DNA from: Thermosynechococcus sp. CL-1
GTDB lineage: Bacteria > Cyanobacteriota > Cyanobacteriia > Thermosynechococcales > Thermosynechococcaceae
Assembly (NCBI RefSeq): GCF_008386235.1
Contig: NZ_CP040671.1
Coordinates: forward strand, 1,738,001-1,802,000
Length of the DNA stretch: 64,000 bases
Direction: 5' to 3'
Shown here: positions 28,591 to 38,230 of the stretch, piece by piece
Numbering within the stretch: the first letter of the stretch is position 1
How the letters are laid out: every line of letters starts with the position of its first letter
The notes under the pieces: generated by a model
Databases searched by the model: none
Told to the model about the DNA's origin: nothing
The model's input: the letters and a program-made list of their open reading frames with translations, nothing else
Position numbers and translations under genes: made by a program

Positions 28591-29313
28591 TTAACTCAAG
28601 GATAATAAACCAATGGTGAGGCCAAAGAGACCATCAACAATGAGTGTACTTAAGACAGCGCCCATAAATCCCCACACGGGCAAGACAGCGGGATAGCCAC
28701 GGCGAATCTGAGATTCAAAGAGGGGCAATAGACCAATGAGGAGTAAACTCAGGCTCAAGAGAACCCCCCACACTTGGCCACTAAAGGTTTGGGCTTGGGC
28801 GATCGCCTGCCCCAGCATCTCCTGAACGGAGATCAAATCTCCTTCGAGGTACATAATCGCACGCCAATGGGGAATCACATCAATGAGGTAAAAGTAGGCA
28901 TCGGTGATGGCCGTGCCCAGAAAAGACCCCAAAAAAAAGAACACTCCCACCAGTTGCTGCCGCTGCCGTAGGTGCCAGAGCATGAGCGGAATGGGGAGCG
29001 CCTCAATGGGCAAATGCCACAGGGGTTCCCAGCGCAACCACCCCCAGTAGAGCGACCCTGCCCCCCAGCACCAGCTAAATCCATAGAGCATCTCCCCCCA
29101 ATAGCGGCAGTGGGATTGACGCTGGAGATAGAAACTGAGGCCTAGAAGCAGCGGCGTCAGAGCCAAACTCAGCCAAGGCTGTGTCCGCACGAGGGGCGCT
29201 TCAATAAACACGGGAACCGACACCAAGAAGGCAGCAAAGCCAAAAAGGAACCAAGCCAGACGTGAGCCAAGGCGCAGCGCAGGAAAAACCGAGGGGGACG
29301 TAAGAGCAGTCAA
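28591..29313 (-). CDS. DUF3120 family membrane protein
   Basis: A 240-residue protein with six or seven predicted membrane helices, among them LAWFLFGFAAFLVSVPVF, LSLALTPLLLGLSFYL and VWGVLLSLSLLLIGLLPLF. The conserved core YWGEMLYGFSWCWGAGSLYWG and GTAITDAYFYLIDVIPHWR matches DUF3120, a family restricted to cyanobacteria and plastids, of unknown function. The start is a TTG at 29313; no ATG or GTG is near and no strong ribosome site is seen, so the true start is uncertain. It lies 45 bases after the next upstream gene in the leftward run. Confidence 0.75.
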   Translation of the reverse strand: MTALTSPSVFPALRLGSRLAWFLFGFAAFLVSVPVFIEAPLVRTQPWLSLALTPLLLGLSFYLQRQSHCRYWGEMLYGFSWCWGAGSLYWGWLRWEPLWHLPIEALPIPLMLWHLRQRQQLVGVFFFLGSFLGTAITDAYFYLIDVIPHWRAIMYLEGDLISVQEMLGQAIAQAQTFSGQVWGVLLSLSLLLIGLLPLFESQIRRGYPAVLPVWGFMGAVLSTLIVDGLFGLTIGLLSLS

Positions 29314-29358
29314 GGGAATATCAGGAATTGTTAACTTTTATTTCTTTCCTTTAAGGTA

Positions 29359-30045
29359 TCACAGGCTGGAACGTCGTGGTCGGGGCGATCGCCGAGGGGC
29401 TTTTGAACGCGCTTTGCGCCGCAGTGTTTCTGATAGATCAATAAAGGCATCCCGCTGCAAAATGGGGTAGGTGCCAATCCAGAGGCGATGGCGGGGCAGG
29501 AAAACTTCAGAAATCAGTTCAATCTCTGCCAGATCAGGACGACGGGAGAGAACCAGCATTTCCGCTGCATCGCCGGGGCGAATCCCTCGATGTTGACGCA
29601 GTAACTTGGCCTGCACTCTGGTTTCAAAGCCGGTTTTATCACCAATCTCCAGATTCAAGCAGCGTTCACGGTTCTCGATAATCACCAGTTGCCCCTTGTC
29701 GTTCACCGTCTCCTCTTTGCCCACCAATTCTTCGGTGACATAGACATCCAAGACGCGCCCGCGCCAAAAACCCCCATAGGGAAACCGCCGATGGCGACGA
29801 TTGCGAAATGAGGCCAACACTGCCGGTGCCCAGAGCCAATAGAGACCTGCAATCAGACCCAAAACCAGTTGGGTGCTATCCCCTAAAAAATTCAAACCAA
29901 AAGCAACAATGGCCACCGCTACCACAGAGAAGGTTAAGCGTCGTAGAAAGTCCTGAAGTTTGCCCCAAACATAGCGATACTGGGAACCCGTGGCCACCAG
30001 TGGCACCAATTGACGGACTTTTTCTTGGGTGAGGGGAATGAGCAC
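29359..30045 (-). CDS. Conserved cyanobacterial membrane protein
   Basis: A 228-residue protein from GTG at 30045. Two adjacent membrane helices lie at residues about 37-75 (LTFSVVAVAIVAFGLNFL, QLVLGLIAGLYWLWAPAVLA), followed by a soluble domain with GGFWRGRVLDVYVTEELVG and a C-terminal tail rich in Arg, Lys and Pro. Homologues are sometimes labelled phosphate ABC transporter permease, but no transporter motif is present. The gene starts 6 bases after the secF stop, so it probably belongs to the pdhB-secD-secF transcript. Function unknown. Confidence 0.7.
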   Translation of the reverse strand: MLIPLTQEKVRQLVPLVATGSQYRYVWGKLQDFLRRLTFSVVAVAIVAFGLNFLGDSTQLVLGLIAGLYWLWAPAVLASFRNRRHRRFPYGGFWRGRVLDVYVTEELVGKEETVNDKGQLVIIENRERCLNLEIGDKTGFETRVQAKLLRQHRGIRPGDAAEMLVLSRRPDLAEIELISEVFLPRHRLWIGTYPILQRDAFIDLSETLRRKARSKAPRRSPRPRRSSL

Positions 30046-30051
30046 AACCAG

Positions 30052-31005
30052 TTAGGGCGTAGGCGTTGTCTCCAGTGTATTCGTGGCGGGACGAGGCGGC
30101 TGGCGATCGCGCCACCAAGCAAGGAGGGTACTGGCAATAAAAATACTGGAGTAGGCTCCCGTCGTGAAACCAATGATCAGCGCTAGGGCAAAGTAGCGCA
30201 GCGTGTCGCCGCCAAAGATGAAGATGGTAATCAATGGCAGCAGGGTCGTTAGGGTGGTATTAATCGAGCGGCCAAGGGTTTGCACCACTGCCTGATCCAC
30301 CACCTCTTTAATGCCGAGATCAGGGTAGAGCTTCAGGGTTTCTCGCACGCGATCGTAGATGACCACCGTATCGTTCACAGAAAAGCCAATGATGGTGAGC
30401 AGCGCCACAATGAAGAGACTGTCAATTTCCACCCCTGCCACGAGTCCCAAAATGGCAAACACCCCCGTGGTCACCAACACATCGTGGACAAGGGCGACAA
30501 GGGCAAAACAGGCGTAGTCAAACTGAAAACGCAGCGTGAGATAGATCGTAATGCCAATAAACGACACCAAGAGCGCCAGCAACCCCGATCGCAGGATTTC
30601 TTCGCCAAGGGTAGGGCCAACGGTCTCAATCTGCGTTTTCTGGGGGTCAAAGTCACCAATTTTCTGCGTGAGGGCAGCACTGAGGCGAGTGCGCTGATCC
30701 ACATCGAGGGGTACCGTCCGAATACTCACCCCGTACTGATCAATAATTTGCAGACTGCTGTTGCCTAGGCCTTGCTGATTAAGCACTTGACGCACCACAT
30801 CAATATCAATCGGCTGAGAACAGGTCTGCATAGCGCTACAGGCCAGTTCAAATTGCAGCCGTGTGCCACCGATAAAATCCAAGCCCAAGCGCAGGGGACT
30901 TCCTAGGGATACCCAAGAGATGGCCATTGCCACAAGGCCACTGAGAATGACTACTAGGGATAAACCCCACCAGAGCGATCGCTGGCGATTGACACTAAAG
31001 CTCAT
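30052..31005 (-). CDS. secF: Protein translocase subunit SecF
   Basis: A 317-residue SecF with six membrane helices. SecDF uses the proton gradient to pull secreted proteins across the membrane after SecA/SecYEG. Conserved elements are [14 protein letters not shown] at the start of the periplasmic domain, [13 protein letters not shown] and the [34 protein letters not shown] helices. The ATG at 31005 overlaps the secD stop (ATGA), which decides the start over an in-frame upstream codon at 31035. Confidence 0.95.
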   Translation of the reverse strand: MSFSVNRQRSLWWGLSLVVILSGLVAMAISWVSLGSPLRLGLDFIGGTRLQFELACSAMQTCSQPIDIDVVRQVLNQQGLGNSSLQIIDQYGVSIRTVPLDVDQRTRLSAALTQKIGDFDPQKTQIETVGPTLGEEILRSGLLALLVSFIGITIYLTLRFQFDYACFALVALVHDVLVTTGVFAILGLVAGVEIDSLFIVALLTIIGFSVNDTVVIYDRVRETLKLYPDLGIKEVVDQAVVQTLGRSINTTLTTLLPLITIFIFGGDTLRYFALALIIGFTTGAYSSIFIASTLLAWWRDRQPPRPATNTLETTPTP

Positions 31006-32432
31006 CGAAAGCTCTCCAGTTTTGGACAGAACCAATTGGGCTTACGTAGACTGGGAATGCTAATGGCGTAAAACAAGAACGTGCGACTACAGGTGAGAGC
31101 CGTAAACATACTAATGCCAATGCCGATGGCAAGGGTCACAGCAAAACCGCGCACAAACCCTGTCCCCAAGGCAAAGAGGGCAGCACAGGCAATCAAGGTG
31201 GTGACATTGCTATCGAGAATGCTGGCAAAGGCGCGATCGAACCCCGATTCAACGGAACGGTAGAGGGTTTTGCCTGCCCGTAACTCCTCGCGGGTGCGCT
31301 CAAAAATCAGCACATTGGCATCCACCGCCATACCAATACTGAGAATAAAGCCCGCAATCCCCGGCAGTGTCAGCGTCACCCCAAACAGCAGAAACGCTGC
31401 ATAGGTAAAGATGGCGTAGAGAATCAGGGCAATGTCGGCAATCAATCCCGGCAGGCGGTAGTAGGCCACCATAAAGATCAGCACCAGCACCAAGCCCGCC
31501 AAACCGGCATAGAGGCTATCGCGAATGCTATCTTGACCCAGCGAAGCCCCCACCGTGCGGTTTTCCACCACCTCGAGGGGAACGGGCAGCGCCCCCCCTT
31601 GTAACTGAATGGCTAAATCATTGGCAGTTTGGGCAGTGAAGCCACCGGAAATCTCTGCACTGCCGCCAACAATCCCTGTTTCTGCATATTCCACCGCCAC
31701 CGTTGGCGCACTAATCAGGCGATCGTCAAGAAAAATCCCCAGACTGCGCCCCGTGCCAGCAATCTCCTTGGTCAGTTGGGCAAAAAGTTCAGCCCCTTGG
31801 CTGTCAAAACGGACAATCACACTCCAGTTCGGGGATCCCGGAGCGACGGGACTGGCAAAGGCTTCCCTGAGCATTGCGCCTGTCAAATCCGAGGGCGTGA
31901 AGAGGCGGGCGATCGCCTGCTGGCTTTTTTCAAGGGATTCACGGTTTTTGGCCAGCTTTGCCTCAATCTCCTTCAGGGCATCAGGATGATTGGCATTTTG
32001 AGCCTGCTCCGCTAAGAGTTGCGCCTGTTCCAAGAGCAGTTGCGACTGAAGTTGCCGCTCAATTTGCAATTGAGCCTCTGTGCCCGGCTTCTGGGCGGCA
32101 AAGAGCAGTTGTGCCGTCCCCTTGAGAATCCGTTCCGCCTGCTGAGGATCGGTGACCCCCGGCAATTGCACCAAGAGCTTGTCATCCCCAGCAGTTTGCA
32201 CCACAGCTTCGGCAACACCCAAGCCATCAATCCGCCGTTGCACCACCCCTTGCACTGCCGCCAGCACTTGGGGCGTAATTTGGGGCACCTTATCCGTTGT
32301 TTGCACCTGCAACGTCAGTTGGGCACCCCCCCGTAGATCCAAGCCCAGCCGCGCTGGTGTGCGCACAATCACCCAAGTGGCGGCCATCAGCAACACCAAA
32401 ATGGCAATCAGCCAGCCGCGATATTTTCCCAT
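31002..32432 (-). CDS. secD: Protein translocase subunit SecD
   Basis: A 476-residue SecD. It has an N-terminal helix, the family motif [14 protein letters not shown], a periplasmic region with [27 protein letters not shown] split across residues 60-90, and five C-terminal membrane helices with [19 protein letters not shown] and [18 protein letters not shown], where the Asp is used for proton movement. A 60-residue helical insertion ([20 protein letters not shown] onward) in the periplasmic part resembles that of other cyanobacterial SecD. The gene begins 2 bases after the pdhB stop and overlaps secF. Confidence 0.96.
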   Translation of the reverse strand: MGKYRGWLIAILVLLMAATWVIVRTPARLGLDLRGGAQLTLQVQTTDKVPQITPQVLAAVQGVVQRRIDGLGVAEAVVQTAGDDKLLVQLPGVTDPQQAERILKGTAQLLFAAQKPGTEAQLQIERQLQSQLLLEQAQLLAEQAQNANHPDALKEIEAKLAKNRESLEKSQQAIARLFTPSDLTGAMLREAFASPVAPGSPNWSVIVRFDSQGAELFAQLTKEIAGTGRSLGIFLDDRLISAPTVAVEYAETGIVGGSAEISGGFTAQTANDLAIQLQGGALPVPLEVVENRTVGASLGQDSIRDSLYAGLAGLVLVLIFMVAYYRLPGLIADIALILYAIFTYAAFLLFGVTLTLPGIAGFILSIGMAVDANVLIFERTREELRAGKTLYRSVESGFDRAFASILDSNVTTLIACAALFALGTGFVRGFAVTLAIGIGISMFTALTCSRTFLFYAISIPSLRKPNWFCPKLESFR

Positions 32433-32434
32433 GG

Positions 32435-33418
32435 TTAAACCTGTCCCTGCACCAGCTTCTGCACGGCCGCTATAATTTGGGGCGGTTGCACAATTGTGAG
32501 ATTCTCTAGGGTACCGTTGTAGGGGGTGGGAATATCTTGGGAGGAAAGGCGGATCACAGGGGCATCCAGCTCGTCAAAGTAGCGTTCCATGATCGAGGCT
32601 GAGAGTTCAGCACCAATGCCCCCCGTCTTCATACACTCTTCGACAATCACCACGCGATGGGTTTTGCGAATCGAGGCACCAATTGTCTCAAAGTCCAAAG
32701 GCTTTAGGGAAATCAGGTCAATCACTTCGGGGTCGTAGCCCTCTTTTTCAAGGGTTTTCACCGCTTGCAGCACATGGTGGCGCATCCGCGAGTAGGTCAA
32801 AATGGTAACATCTTCGCCACTGCGGACTATCTCAGCTTTATTGAGGGGCAGCAGGTATTCCTCTTCGGGGAGGTCTTCCTTGAGGTTGTACAGGAGCACA
32901 TGCTCAAAGAACAGCACTGGGTTGGGATCGCGAATCGCCGATTTGAGCAAGCCCTTGGCGTTGTAGGGGGTTGAGCAGGCAACAATTTTTAATCCGGGGA
33001 CTGCTTGAAAGTAGGCTTCAAGACGTTGCGAGTGCTCTGCCCCCAATTGCCGGCCAACACCGCCGGGACCGCGAATCACAATCGGGATTTTGAAGTTGCC
33101 GCCAGAGGTGTAGCGCAGCATGCCAGCATTGTTGGCGATTTGATTGAAGGCCAAGAGCAAAAAGCCCATGTTCATGCCCTCGACAATGGGACGCAAGCCG
33201 GTCATTGCTGCCCCGATCGCCATGCCGGTAAAGCTATTTTCAGCAATGGGGGTATCCAATAGACGCAGTTCACCATACTTTTTGTAGAGGTCTTTGGTGA
33301 CTTTGTAGGAGCCGCCATAATGTCCCACATCTTCCCCCAGCACAAACACTGTGGGGTCACGCTCCATTTCTTCATCAATGGCAGCACGAAGGGCATTAAA
33401 CATGAAGGTCTCGGCCAT
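32435..33418 (-). CDS. pdhB: Pyruvate dehydrogenase E1 component, beta subunit
   Basis: A 327-residue E1-beta. With PdhA it binds thiamine diphosphate and decarboxylates pyruvate to feed acetyl-CoA synthesis. Motifs are [39 protein letters not shown] with the ThDP-contacting Glu, [20 protein letters not shown] and [21 protein letters not shown] favour the ATG at 33418 ([10 protein letters not shown]) because E1-beta proteins of cyanobacteria start this way. An ATG seven codons upstream at 33439, with AGGA 11 bases before it, is a real alternative. Linkage to secDF is close (2 bases) but functionally unrelated. Confidence 0.95.
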   Translation of the reverse strand: MAETFMFNALRAAIDEEMERDPTVFVLGEDVGHYGGSYKVTKDLYKKYGELRLLDTPIAENSFTGMAIGAAMTGLRPIVEGMNMGFLLLAFNQIANNAGMLRYTSGGNFKIPIVIRGPGGVGRQLGAEHSQRLEAYFQAVPGLKIVACSTPYNAKGLLKSAIRDPNPVLFFEHVLLYNLKEDLPEEEYLLPLNKAEIVRSGEDVTILTYSRMRHHVLQAVKTLEKEGYDPEVIDLISLKPLDFETIGASIRKTHRVVIVEECMKTGGIGAELSASIMERYFDELDAPVIRLSSQDIPTPYNGTLENLTIVQPPQIIAAVQKLVQGQV

Positions 33419-33601
33419 GGTTGCGCGGCATACACTCATTAAGGACTATTTCCTAGGGTAGTTGAAACTGCACCGCTTGCGATCATGCTTATCAGACTCA
33501 TCATTAAACGCAATCTATTCTCAACTCCCCCTAAAACCTATTGAGCATAGACTAGAGATCAAGGGCACATTTACCGCCTAATGATTTTCGGAGTACCAAA
33601 C

Positions 33602-34243
33602 ATGACCACCTTGGCGCGATCGCTCCCCGCTGATACTCGCAGCTTTCAAACCATTCAAACCCACTTGCAGCAGGATCATGTCATTATTCTGCCCATGGCC
33701 ACGGTCTATAGCTTTGTCGTCAACGGCACGAGTCCAAGGGCGATCGCAAAGCTGCGTCGTCTCAAGCACTTTAGTACGGAACAGCCCTTAGCCATTCTCA
33801 CCCGGGGCGATCGCGCGGCTGAAGTGGCAGACCTCTCCCAAGAGGCAAAAACCCTGCTGGCTCACTTTCCCTACCCCGTCACTATGATTGTCAAGGGCAA
33901 GCCCCACCTAGACCCACAAATTATGCAGGGTTTTGATTGTGTCTATCTCGCTTGTCCCGATCGCTTTATCTACGATCTCGTGGGTGCCTTGCCCTTCTTT
34001 TTGGTGGCAGCAACGGTGAAAGTGGGGACGGAACTCATTGTCAGCTTTGAGGACGCCCAAAAATACTATGGCGAGCAAGTGCCGCTGATTGTGGATGGGG
34101 GGCGCTGTGCCTATGGACGGCGGGGAACCCTCGTGGACTTCACCCTTGAATACCCAACCATTATGAACTTTGGCCCTGTGTCTGTGGATGACTTGCGACC
34201 AATATTGCCCAACATTATTTTGCCGTCACATTTAATGAAATAG
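33602..34243 (+). CDS. Divergent YrdC/Sua5-like protein
   Basis: A 213-residue protein with the overall pattern of the YrdC-like fold (HVIILPMATVYSFVVNG near residue 30, QPLAILTR near 65, PYPVTMIVKGK near 95). True TsaC/Sua5 enzymes make threonylcarbamoyl-AMP for tRNA t6A and share PTDTVYGL, a KxR motif and SAN. Here the first reads PMATVYSF, the KxR position reads KHF, and the SAN region reads AATVKVG, so ordinary TsaC activity is doubtful. ATG at 33602 has GGAG 8 bases upstream, which is better than the upstream ATG at 33581. It stands alone between pdhB (divergent) and bioD. Confidence 0.72.
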   Translation: MTTLARSLPADTRSFQTIQTHLQQDHVIILPMATVYSFVVNGTSPRAIAKLRRLKHFSTEQPLAILTRGDRAAEVADLSQEAKTLLAHFPYPVTMIVKGKPHLDPQIMQGFDCVYLACPDRFIYDLVGALPFFLVAATVKVGTELIVSFEDAQKYYGEQVPLIVDGGRCAYGRRGTLVDFTLEYPTIMNFGPVSVDDLRPILPNIILPSHLMK

Positions 34244-34283
34244 ATATAATGATTGAGCATTTTCGCGTTAGGGGGGAGTCACG

Positions 34284-34979
34284 ATTTCTCAGCATTGCCA
34301 GTCCCTACTGATTACGGGTGTGGATACCGGTGTGGGCAAAACGATGATCACGCGGGCACTGTGGTCTTACGCCCATCGCTATCGTCCCCAAGAACGCTGG
34401 GGCATTCTCAAACCAATGCAGAGCGGTACTGCGGTCGAAATTGGAGACGGTGACTACTACTGCCAAACTCTGCCCCTGCAACAAACCGCCAGTGAAGTGT
34501 GTCCCCTCAGTTTTGCAGCACCCCTTGCGCCTCCCATTGCCGCCGAGTTGGAGCAGCGCACGATTGATCTAGCCCCTGTGTGGCAGACTTACCAGCAGCT
34601 TCAGGAGCGGTTTGATTACCTTTTAGTGGAAGGGATTGGCGGTCTAGGGTCGCCCATGACTTGGGAGTGGACGGTGGCGGACTTGGCAGCCGCTTGGAAG
34701 TTGCCGATTGTCTTGGTGGCAACGGTGCGCTTGGGGGCGATCGCCCAAATTGTGGCCAATATTGCCCTTGCACGGCAGTACAAGCTGGACATTCGCGGTC
34801 TGATTCTCAACTGTGTCACCCCCTGTAGCGACACGGATATTGCACAGTGGACACCACCAGAATTTCTCAGCCGTTTTACCCAAGTGCCCGTGCTGGGGGT
34901 GCTGCCCTGTGGTCAACACTCCAATGAGGAGTTGGCGGAAATGGTCGCCGAATGGCCGCTGCATCTGCTTTGGCGTTGA
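34284..34979 (+). CDS. bioD: Dethiobiotin synthetase
   Basis: BioD makes dethiobiotin from diaminopelargonate, CO2 and ATP, the next-to-last biotin step. Conserved parts are SLLITGVDTGVGKTMITRAL (P-loop), ILKPMQSG with the substrate lysine, VEGIGGLGSPM and GLILNCV. The P-loop strand must be included, but between the stop at 34269-34271 and GTG at 34320 there is no ATG, GTG or TTG in frame. GTG 34320 would cut off SLLITG. ATT at 34284, with GGGGGGAG 5 bases upstream, would be a rare start giving 231 residues. I use it as the best guess; the true start is uncertain. Confidence 0.78.
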   Translation: MSQHCQSLLITGVDTGVGKTMITRALWSYAHRYRPQERWGILKPMQSGTAVEIGDGDYYCQTLPLQQTASEVCPLSFAAPLAPPIAAELEQRTIDLAPVWQTYQQLQERFDYLLVEGIGGLGSPMTWEWTVADLAAAWKLPIVLVATVRLGAIAQIVANIALARQYKLDIRGLILNCVTPCSDTDIAQWTPPEFLSRFTQVPVLGVLPCGQHSNEELAEMVAEWPLHLLWR

Positions 34980-35072
34980 GGACTGTGAGGCAAGAAATCA
35001 TTTTGCGGCCGATCAAAGCGCATAATAAAAGTGACTTAGATTAATTGACACAACAGATCGCTGAACTGACCT

Positions 35073-35633
35073 ATGCTAAAGCTCTATGGCGGTGCCAAAT
35101 CCCGCGCCAGTATTGTTCGCTGGTATTTAGAAGAATTGGGAATTCCCTATGAATTTGTGCTGATGGATCTACAAGCCGGGGAGCAACATCAGCCCGACTT
35201 TCTCAAACTCAACCCCATGGGTAAAGTGCCCGTGATTGTTGATGGCGATATCGTGCTCTGGGAATCGGGAGCCATTTTGCTCTATCTTGCCCAAGTCCAC
35301 GGTGAATTACCCAAGGATGCGGCTGCCGCTGCCCAAGTTTATCAGTGGGTGCTGTTTGCCAATTCCACCTTGACACAGGCAATGTTTCCGCCTGAAACGC
35401 GCGATCGCCAGCTGCCGCGACTCCTCAAAGGCATTGAGACCGCCCTCATGGGGCAGTCCTACATTCTCGGCAATCACTTTTCCGTTGCCGATGTTGCCCT
35501 CGGGTCAGTGCTGGCCTATCTACAGATGCTTTTTCAAGTGGATTTGAGTCCCTATCCTGCGGTGGCAAATTATGTGGCACGTCTCCAACAACGACCCGCA
35601 TTCCAGAAGGGCTTAATGGGAGTTGGCGCATGA
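35073..35633 (+). CDS. Glutathione S-transferase family protein
   Basis: A 186-residue cytosolic GST. The N-terminal thioredoxin-like domain has LKLYGGAKSRASIVRWYLEE with the usual Ser/Arg near the active site, NPMGKVPVIVDGD with the cis-proline, and WESGAILLYLAQ that binds the gamma-glutamyl part of glutathione. The C-terminal helical domain includes ILGNHFSVADVALGSVLAYL, a GST folding motif. The substrate is unknown. The stop overlaps the ATG of the DUF3531 gene by four bases, a coupling that may reflect co-expression rather than shared function. Confidence 0.88.
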   Translation: MLKLYGGAKSRASIVRWYLEELGIPYEFVLMDLQAGEQHQPDFLKLNPMGKVPVIVDGDIVLWESGAILLYLAQVHGELPKDAAAAAQVYQWVLFANSTLTQAMFPPETRDRQLPRLLKGIETALMGQSYILGNHFSVADVALGSVLAYLQMLFQVDLSPYPAVANYVARLQQRPAFQKGLMGVGA

Positions 35634-36088
35634 ATGTCATCTTTCGTGAGGTCGATCCCTTTGATTTGTGGATTTGGGTGGAATTTGCCGCACCGCCTTC
35701 ATCCGTTGAGCAGCAGTACCTTGAGGAAGTCTTTAACTCGTGGTTTTTCCTCGGGAAGCTGGGGGGATTCAACGCTGAGAATCTGCAAGTCCAGGAAACG
35801 GGGTTAGACCTCAGTTACCTAGAGTACGATCGCGCCCAAGCTGACAGTTCGATGATGGCCGTGATGCACAATATGGGCGAGTTTGAATACAACGATCGCT
35901 GGGCACGCTGCTGGTTTGACTTGGGCACCAGTGACGCTCTGGCCTTGGATGTTCTGATTAATGCCCTCAATCAGTTTAGTGAGGACTATGTGCCCTTAAA
36001 AACACTCGTGATTGGCGGTGATAATCCCGAATGGCCGATCGCCACCAGTGAACAGCGGGAAATGATTGAACAATCGGCGTGGAACTAA
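35630..36088 (+). CDS. DUF3531 family protein
   Basis: A 152-residue soluble protein matching DUF3531, found in cyanobacteria and plastids, function unknown. Recognisable parts are REVDPFDLWIWVEFAAPPS, YLEEVFNSWFFLGKLGGFN and MGEFEYNDRWARCWFDLGTSD. It overlaps the GST gene by four bases at its start and the rsmB GTG start by ten bases at its end, so three genes are tightly packed in one direction. Confidence 0.82.
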   Translation: MNVIFREVDPFDLWIWVEFAAPPSSVEQQYLEEVFNSWFFLGKLGGFNAENLQVQETGLDLSYLEYDRAQADSSMMAVMHNMGEFEYNDRWARCWFDLGTSDALALDVLINALNQFSEDYVPLKTLVIGGDNPEWPIATSEQREMIEQSAWN

Positions 36089-37407
36089 ATGCGCGGCGTC
36101 TTGCCCTCGATGCCCTAGAACGGGTGGCCAAGGGAGCCTATGCCGATGTGGCACTTCATCAGGTGTTGCAGCAGCGGTCTCTCAAGGAAGGCGATCGCGC
36201 CCTGATCACTGAACTGGTCTATGGGACTATCCGCCAACAGCGCACCCTAGATACCCTTGTTCAGGGGTTTTGTCAGCAACTGCCGCCCTTGAAGGTACAG
36301 TTAGTGTTGCGCCTTGGCCTCTACCAACTGCGCTATCTGGATCGCGTTCCCCCCCATGCTGCCGTGGACACCAGTGTTGAACTGGTCAAAGAGATGGGTT
36401 TAGGCGGCTTTGCCAAACTGGTGAATGGGGTCTTGCGCCGTTACAGCCGCTCCACGACCGATCCCCTTGAGGCTCTCATTGCTCCCCTGCCCTTGGTCTC
36501 CCAACTGGGGTGTCGCTATAGCTTTCCCGATGAGCTGATTGCATCTTGGTTGGAGCGTTTAGGACAAGAGGAATGCATTGCCCTCTGTCAGTGGTTTAAT
36601 CAACCCCCTCGCCTCGATCTACGCCTCAATCCATTGCGGACAACGACTAACCAACTGATTGCTGACTTTGAGGCAGCAGGTTATAGCCTGAAACCGATTC
36701 CCGACTTGCCCCAAGGACTCGTCCTGCCCCACTGTGGCCAAGCTATGCCGGCACTCCCCGGCTATGTTGAAGGTCACTGGTCGGTTCAGGATCGGGCGGC
36801 GCAATGGGTGAGTCATCTGCTGGATCCGCAGCCCGGTGAGGTTGTCATTGATGCCTGTGCAGCACCGGGGGGCAAAACCACGCATATTGCTGAGTTGATG
36901 GCCGATCAAGGCCGCGTCATTGCCTGCGATCGCACCCCCAGTCGCCTGCGGAAGTTGGCGCAAAATCGCAATCGCCTCGGCCTGAAGAGTATTGAAATTC
37001 ACACCCTTGATAGTTCAACAGCAGGGGATTTTGCAGCGATGGGCGATCGCGTTCTTTTAGATGTGCCCTGCTCCGGTACAGGTACCCTCCACCGCCATGC
37101 CGATAGCCGCTGGCAACCCCTGAGAACACGCTTGGCTGAACTAGTGCCCCTGCAAGCTCAACTCTTAGCCAATGTTTGCCAGTGGGTGAAACCCCAAGGT
37201 CTGCTTGTCTATGCCACCTGTAGTCTAGAGCCAGCCGAAAATGAAGCCCAGATTCAGCACTTTCTGGCTCACCATCCCCAGTGGTACATTGAACCACCCC
37301 CCGCAGACTTTCCCCTAAAAGCAGCTCCCGCAGGCTGGATCACCGTCTGGCCGCAACGGCACGATATGGATGGCTTTTTTATGGTGCGGTTGCGACGCGG
37401 TAGCTAA
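36079..37407 (+). CDS. rsmB: 16S rRNA m5C967 methyltransferase
   Basis: RsmB methylates C967 of 16S rRNA. The 442-residue protein has an N-terminal NusB-like domain (ARRLALDALERVAKGAYAD, ITELVYGTIRQQRTLD, VNGVLRRYSRS) and a C-terminal Rossmann methyltransferase with VIDACAAPGGKTTHIAELM, DVPCSGTGTLHRHAD holding the first cysteine and YATCSLEPAENE holding the catalytic cysteine. The start is GTG at 36079 inside the previous gene. The last 29 bases overlap the convergent CPBP protease gene. Confidence 0.93.
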   Translation: MELNARRLALDALERVAKGAYADVALHQVLQQRSLKEGDRALITELVYGTIRQQRTLDTLVQGFCQQLPPLKVQLVLRLGLYQLRYLDRVPPHAAVDTSVELVKEMGLGGFAKLVNGVLRRYSRSTTDPLEALIAPLPLVSQLGCRYSFPDELIASWLERLGQEECIALCQWFNQPPRLDLRLNPLRTTTNQLIADFEAAGYSLKPIPDLPQGLVLPHCGQAMPALPGYVEGHWSVQDRAAQWVSHLLDPQPGEVVIDACAAPGGKTTHIAELMADQGRVIACDRTPSRLRKLAQNRNRLGLKSIEIHTLDSSTAGDFAAMGDRVLLDVPCSGTGTLHRHADSRWQPLRTRLAELVPLQAQLLANVCQWVKPQGLLVYATCSLEPAENEAQIQHFLAHHPQWYIEPPPADFPLKAAPAGWITVWPQRHDMDGFFMVRLRRGS

Positions 37408-38230
37408 GCCCCAAAGCCACCAGAATTAAAATACCTACCCCCATCAGGCCAGCGATTGGGTTGCCATTGATGCCGGTTAGCCACTCTGGCGCTACCCCCG
37501 TATAGCTCACCAATTTGCCCACGTTGACACCAAAATAAGCCCAGACCAAGCCACCGTGGAGTCCCATGGGAAAGCCCAATCGTCCGCTAAAGATCCATTT
37601 ACTCAAACCAAGAATCCAGCCCAACAGTGCCAAGCCGAAAAACTGCGGCCATGTGGCCAAAATGACCTCCAAGGGATGCAGATAGTGCAACGCGGCAAAG
37701 ATCAGGCCATTGAGCACCAAGGCAAACCATGGTTGGTACTCTAGCTCTAGCTCCTGCAACAGCCAGCCGCGAAACAACAATTCCTCAGCAAAGCCCACAG
37801 CAACACCGGTGAGGACGCCATCCAACAGCAGCAGCCCAAAGCGATCCGGTAGCCCCTGCCAGCTTACCCAGCCCAAAAGTCCTTCGATGAGAAATAGCAG
37901 GGCAACCAAAAACACCCCCGCCAGCCAGCCCAGCAGGGCATCCCGCCCAAAGTTCCACCCCCCCTTAAGGCCATAAAACACCAGGGGCGATCGCTGTTGG
38001 TATACCCGCCGTCCCCAGACTCGCAGCAAGAGAATAAAGATGAGGTACAACAGCCCCATATTGACAAAGCTGGCAGCACCGCCCTTACCCCAAAGAAAAT
38101 AGATACTCAGGCCGATGGGCAGCCACAGCAGCACCAGCGTTAGGGCAAAACTAAAGATGCGAATCCAGAAGGGGCGGCGGATCATTTGCCGCCAAAACTG
38201 AGCGAAAAGTGGCTTATTCAGTCGGTTCAA
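37379..38230 (-). CDS. CPBP family intramembrane glutamic protease
   Basis: A 283-residue membrane protein with about seven helices and the Abi/CPBP motifs: GFAEELLFRGWLLQEL carrying the paired glutamates and the arginine, and LIFAALHYLHPLEV with the histidine of motif 2. Related proteins include Rce1-type CAAX proteases and putative bacteriocin-immunity factors; the substrate is unknown. The listed start is a TTG at 38230 overlapping clpS by 17 bases; ATG at 38185 (MIRRPFWIRIF) is an alternative. It likely shares the clpS transcript. Confidence 0.83.
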   Translation of the reverse strand: MNRLNKPLFAQFWRQMIRRPFWIRIFSFALTLVLLWLPIGLSIYFLWGKGGAASFVNMGLLYLIFILLLRVWGRRVYQQRSPLVFYGLKGGWNFGRDALLGWLAGVFLVALLFLIEGLLGWVSWQGLPDRFGLLLLDGVLTGVAVGFAEELLFRGWLLQELELEYQPWFALVLNGLIFAALHYLHPLEVILATWPQFFGLALLGWILGLSKWIFSGRLGFPMGLHGGLVWAYFGVNVGKLVSYTGVAPEWLTGINGNPIAGLMGVGILILVALGLSYRVATAP

